In this document: in pieces, positions 4,873 through 7,570 of the stretch
How positions within the stretch are numbered: position 1 is the stretch's first letter
Layout of the letters: the number at the start of each line of letters is the position of its first letter
Assembly (NCBI GenBank): GCA_030636965.1
Contig: DAOVVW010000034.1
Coordinates: 1-7,570 of the forward strand
DNA length: 7,570 bases
Origin: Pseudomonadota bacterium
GTDB lineage: Bacteria; BMS3Abin14
Direction: 5' to 3'
Notes under the pieces: generated by a model
Seen by the model: only the letters and a program-made list of their open reading frames with translations
Databases searched by the model: none
What the model was told of the DNA's origin: nothing
Program-made: the position numbers and the translations under genes

Positions 4873-5979
4873 ATGAAACTGACCGGCAGTTTTACACTGA
4901 ACATACTGAAACACATGAAAAGCGCCCTGATCATTATCGACAGGGAAGGGGACATCCTGGTCCTGAATGATTCTGCAGGGAAAATTCTCAGACTTGATAG
5001 TGAAACAGAGTATTCAGGAAAAAAATCTCGTGAGGTTCTGAGCACCTACCCTCGTCTTCTGGAACTCTTCAGGATTTCCTTTGAAATGCATACACTTCCC
5101 GACCGCGCCGAACTTGAAATTATCAATGCTCACACCGGTGATAGAAAAACTATCGGTTACACACTCTCACCGGTTTTTGATGACGAGTCTAACAGGCTTG
5201 CTACCGCCATGTTTTTCAAGGATCTAACTGCTGTGGAGCAAGAGGAAACAAAAGAAAGGATTCAGGACAGACTCGTCGCCCTGGGTATGATGGCCGCTTG
5301 GCTGGCCCATGAGATCAGAAATCCGCTTGCCAGTATTAAGGTCAACGCAGGCCTGTTACATAAAGGCGAAAAAGACGGTCAGAAGATGCAGCTTTCAGAC
5401 GAGATTCTCAGTGAAGTGAAGAAGCTTGACAGAATAATCACTCAGACTCTGGATTTTGTAAAACAGAAACCAATAAATCTCCAGGAATGCAACATCAATG
5501 AAATAATTACCGATAGCGTTAAAAAAAACCTCCACTCTTATCACAGCATCGATGTCTGGTATGCTTTTTCAGAAATAGGTACGGTCATGCTGGACGCTCA
5601 CCAGATCGACCAGGCCCTCGGCAACATCATCAACAACTCATACGAAGCTATGCCTGATGGGGGTACCCTGACCATCAGCACCGGCCTGACTCCTTCTAAC
5701 GCAGGTGATTATGTACCTGAGGAGGTTTCAAAGCACGTCGTACGGGATGAAATGAACATCCAGATTGTAATTGAAGATACTGGAGCGGGTATTGCGGAAG
5801 AGGTTCTAGACAAGATATTCACACCGTTTTTTACAACCAAAAGCGGCGGCTCTGGCCTTGGAATGTCTCTGACTCAGAAAATAGTATCCGATCATTGGGG
5901 ATTTGTTGATGTTACAAGCAAACTGGGTGTCGGCACTAAATTCATAGTCGTACTTCCTCTTTACCGGGTGAAGAATTAA
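4873..5979 (+). CDS. Soluble PAS-domain sensor histidine kinase, NtrB/AtoS type
   Basis: This 368-residue kinase has no membrane segment, so it senses in the cytoplasm or through a partner. An N-terminal PAS fold (about 10-120, starting MKSALIIIDREGDILVLNDSA) is followed by the dimerisation/phosphoacceptor domain with the H-box AWLAHEIRNPLASIK; the phosphorylated residue is His146. The ATPase domain has an N-box (DQALGNIINNSYEAM, 246-260), a G1 box (EDTGAGI, 301-307), an F region (FTPFFTTKSGG) and a G2 box (GSGLGMSL, 326-333). Nothing essential is missing. The family phosphorylates NtrC-type regulators, matching the next gene 11 bases downstream. The ATG at 4873 has a short-spaced AGGA (4865-4868). 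The signal is unknown; the PAS core shows no obvious haem or flavin signature. Confidence 0.93.
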   Translation: MKLTGSFTLNILKHMKSALIIIDREGDILVLNDSAGKILRLDSETEYSGKKSREVLSTYPRLLELFRISFEMHTLPDRAELEIINAHTGDRKTIGYTLSPVFDDESNRLATAMFFKDLTAVEQEETKERIQDRLVALGMMAAWLAHEIRNPLASIKVNAGLLHKGEKDGQKMQLSDEILSEVKKLDRIITQTLDFVKQKPINLQECNINEIITDSVKKNLHSYHSIDVWYAFSEIGTVMLDAHQIDQALGNIINNSYEAMPDGGTLTISTGLTPSNAGDYVPEEVSKHVVRDEMNIQIVIEDTGAGIAEEVLDKIFTPFFTTKSGGSGLGMSLTQKIVSDHWGFVDVTSKLGVGTKFIVVLPLYRVKN

Positions 5980-5990
5980 AGGAGGGGTAT
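5978..5990 (+). promoter_or_regulatory. Strong ribosome binding site for the response regulator
   Basis: AAAGGAGGGG directly follows the kinase stop and ends 3 bases before the ATG at 5991. It is far closer to the anti-Shine-Dalgarno complement than the site of the kinase, so the regulator is probably made in excess of its kinase. Confidence 0.8.
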
Positions 5991-7361
5991 ATGATTAGCC
6001 TACTGATCGTTGAAGACCAGTCAGTCCTCCGAAAAGGGATTGTTAAAATTTTCAAGGATTGCGGTTATTTCGTAGATGATGCAGAGGATGGTGAAACCGC
6101 TGTAGAAATGCTCAACGATCGCATATACGACATTGTTGTAACCGATCTGAAATTACCGAATATGAGCGGCATGGATGTCCTGGTGCACGTAAAATCTGTC
6201 AATCCCGATACAGAGGTCTTAGTAATGACTGCTTACGGAACAGTTGAAAATGCAATTGAGGCTATGAAACTGGGAGCTTTTGATTTTCTTCAGAAACCAT
6301 TCGGGATAGACGAACTTGAGATGAGGGTTAACAAGGTGGTTCAGCAGGGGAAACCTCTTAAAAAAGTTGATCATACCAAGCCCAAAAGTAATGCTGTTTT
6401 TCAATTCCACGATTTCATCGGAGTCAGCGACTCTATCGGAAAAGTCCTGGACACAGTCCGCAAGGTGGCACCATCAAAATCAAACGTTCTTATCACCGGC
6501 GAGACAGGGACTGGCAAAGAACTAATTGCCGGTCTTATCCACAACAACAGCCCGAGGGCGAACAATAATTTTGTTAAGGTAAACTGCGCAGCACTGCCGG
6601 AAAATCTTCTGGAAAGCGAGCTCTTCGGCCATGAAAAAGGAGCATTCACTGGAGCAATTGAACGGAGGACTGGTCGTTTCGAGCAGGCAAATAATGGAAC
6701 TATACTACTTGATGAGATCGCGGATATGAGTTCAATGATACAGGCAAAAATCCTGAGGGTTTTACAGGAGAGGGAGTTTGAAAGGGTTGGTGGAAGCCAG
6801 ACAATAAAGGTAGATGTCAGGATAATAGCAGCTACAAACAAGGATATTGATGAGGAGAGGAAAAAAGGACACTTTCGCGATGATTTATTTTACCGGCTTA
6901 ATGTCGTCAGTGTACATATACCCCCTCTCCGTGAAAGGATAGAAGATATATTGCCACTGTCAGAATATTTTCTCTCTCGCAACATCAAAGAGATGGGTAA
7001 AGGGATAAAAGAATTTAGCGAACAGGCTTTAGATGCGCTCATGCACCACGACTGGGCAGGTAATGTGAGAGAGCTGGAAAACATTTTGGAGCGTGCAGTT
7101 CTGCTATGTGAGGGTGACTATATTGATCCGGAAGATCTCAATCTGCATGCAGGTACCCGGGAATCAGGAGGGGTAATTACAACTCCTCAATCAAAGCTGG
7201 ATCTTAAGAATTTGGAGAAGGAAGCTCTGCTTGAAGCGCTTCGAAAGACGGATTTTGTTCAGAAAGACGCAGCAGAGCTTCTCGGTATTTCAAAACGGGT
7301 CATCCACTACAAAATTAAGCAGTTTGGAGTAAAGCACCCGAAGTGGAAAAAGAATAAGTAA
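5991..7361 (+). CDS. NtrC-family sigma54-dependent response regulator
   Basis: This 456-residue activator has three domains. The receiver (1-120) holds the acidic pocket Glu8/Asp9, phospho-acceptor Asp52 (VVTDLKLPNMSG), Thr80 and Lys102. The AAA+ sigma54-interaction domain (about 142-375) has Walker A GETGTGKE (170-177), the sigma54-contacting loop GAFTGA (217-222), Walker B ILLDEI (238-243), the arginine-finger region FRDDLFYRLNV (295-305) and sensor II GNVRELEN (358-365). A Fis-type helix-turn-helix (about 407-447, AAELLGISKRVIHYKIKQFG) ends the protein. With GAFTGA intact it should open promoters through RNA polymerase-sigma54. Its targets cannot be deduced: no -24/-12 promoter was found in the window. 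Its base composition is visibly more AT-rich than that of the rluD-apbE genes. It is not proven to be NtrC itself, since no glnA is nearby. Confidence 0.94.
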   Translation: MISLLIVEDQSVLRKGIVKIFKDCGYFVDDAEDGETAVEMLNDRIYDIVVTDLKLPNMSGMDVLVHVKSVNPDTEVLVMTAYGTVENAIEAMKLGAFDFLQKPFGIDELEMRVNKVVQQGKPLKKVDHTKPKSNAVFQFHDFIGVSDSIGKVLDTVRKVAPSKSNVLITGETGTGKELIAGLIHNNSPRANNNFVKVNCAALPENLLESELFGHEKGAFTGAIERRTGRFEQANNGTILLDEIADMSSMIQAKILRVLQEREFERVGGSQTIKVDVRIIAATNKDIDEERKKGHFRDDLFYRLNVVSVHIPPLRERIEDILPLSEYFLSRNIKEMGKGIKEFSEQALDALMHHDWAGNVRELENILERAVLLCEGDYIDPEDLNLHAGTRESGGVITTPQSKLDLKNLEKEALLEALRKTDFVQKDAAELLGISKRVIHYKIKQFGVKHPKWKKNK

Positions 7362-7364
7362 GCA

Positions 7365-7388
7365 TCAAGTTCTCTTCAGAGAAGTTGA
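7365..7388 (+). terminator. Hairpin after the response regulator (weak terminator candidate)
   Basis: Bases 7370-7374 pair with 7379-7383 across a TTCA loop. After one G-G mismatch, 7365-7368 pair with 7385-7388. It begins 4 bases after the stop codon, where a terminator would sit. No T-run follows (the next bases are ATCCCC), so it may instead protect the mRNA end or mark factor-dependent termination. Confidence 0.35.
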
Positions 7389-7481
7389 ATCCCCACCCTA
7401 CATAAGGTATTCTATGTTGTTAATATTTCAACCAATTGATGAGTAAAAAACCATGAATGAACTTTTTACGACCCTAACAAG

Positions 7482-7509
7482 GTTGATGACTTCGCAAGAG
7501 GTCATCAAC
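7482..7509 (+). repeat. 12-bp inverted repeat with GCAA loop (hairpin A)
   Basis: Bases 7482-7493 pair with 7498-7509 without a gap (one G-U pair at 7491/7500), closing the loop GCAA at 7494-7497. A C(GCAA)G cap is a GNRA tetraloop, a feature stable in RNA rather than DNA, which suggests the hairpin is transcribed from the plus strand. Confidence 0.75.
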
Positions 7510-7527
7510 GCGCCCGTTTAAGGGCGC
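7510..7527 (+). repeat. GC-rich inverted repeat (hairpin B)
   Basis: GCGCCC (7510-7515) pairs with GGGCGC (7522-7527) around the loop GTTTAA. It starts at the base after hairpin A ends. Confidence 0.7.
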
Positions 7528-7528
7528 C

Positions 7529-7563
7529 CAAATCAATGACTTGCACAGCAAGTTGTTGATTTG
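7529..7563 (+). repeat. 16-bp inverted repeat with ACA loop (hairpin C)
   Basis: Bases 7529-7544 pair with 7548-7563, including two adjacent wobble pairs (7538/7554 and 7537/7555), around the triloop ACA. The wobbles are G-U only if the plus strand is the RNA. The top, ACTTGC/GCAAGT, resembles the tip of hairpin A, so the two may be diverged copies. Only 7 bases of the window remain after it. Confidence 0.72.
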
Positions 7564-7570
7564 TGAGGAA

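Larger units (their letters stand above)
7362..7570. other. Non-coding tail region with a hairpin series
   Basis: No gene longer than a 22-codon open frame is seen. The first 120 bases are AT-rich and hold one weak hairpin behind the regulator. The last 90 bases are the three abutting inverted repeats described separately. The region continues past the window, so its function cannot be judged from here. Confidence 0.7.

Noticed and set aside
7453..7521. 22-codon open frame MNELFTTLTRLMTSQEVINAPV in the terminal region
   Set aside because: It has no ribosome binding site, and most of its codons lie in the arms of hairpins A and B, which explain the sequence better.

Overview
The window looks like chromosomal housekeeping DNA from a Gram-negative bacterium. 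A DksA with a classical Cys4 zinc finger, an ApbE with a lipoprotein signal, a soluble NtrB/NtrC-type two-component pair and the mosaic intergenic repeats together suggest a deltaproteobacterium-like (Desulfobacterota-type) lineage. That placement is an inference; there is no rRNA or other taxonomic marker here.

Layout. (1) Bases 1-1797, plus strand: the last 57 codons of an unrecognised gene, then rluD (23S rRNA pseudouridine synthase) and pgeF/yfiH (peptidoglycan editing factor). rluD and pgeF overlap by one base, so the three genes probably form one transcription unit. (2) Bases 1798-2135: a convergent gap, plus the last codons of the next gene, built almost wholly from blocks of degenerate 7-8 bp tandem repeats, each block with its own consensus. 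(3) Bases 2116-4037, minus strand: apbE (flavin transferase lipoprotein), a membrane-anchored NusG domain II protein and a Gx/HepT-like integral membrane protein, with overlapping ends. This resembles the accessory modules of flavin-based extracytosolic electron transfer. (4) Bases 4144-4506, minus strand: dksA. (5) Bases 4507-4872: a divergent intergenic region with sigma70-like promoters and a roughly 135-nt segment whose ends pair and whose interior folds into further hairpins. It is a candidate structured RNA or leader. (6) Bases 4873-7361, plus strand: a PAS-containing soluble histidine kinase and an NtrC-family sigma54-dependent response regulator, joined by a strong ribosome binding site. 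(7) Bases 7362-7570: no gene, but a hairpin just after the regulator and then three back-to-back hairpins (one capped by a GCAA tetraloop, one about 16 bp long) running to the window edge.

RluD and PgeF serve ribosome maturation and cell-wall fidelity. ApbE, NusG-II and Gx probably form or mature a flavin-dependent redox system at the inner membrane. DksA tunes transcription with ppGpp. The two-component pair should activate sigma54 promoters that lie outside what can be seen. No complete mobile element, CRISPR array, tRNA or rRNA was found. The less ordinary content is in the non-coding parts: the heptamer/octamer mosaic, the foldable dksA-kinase spacer and the terminal hairpin array.
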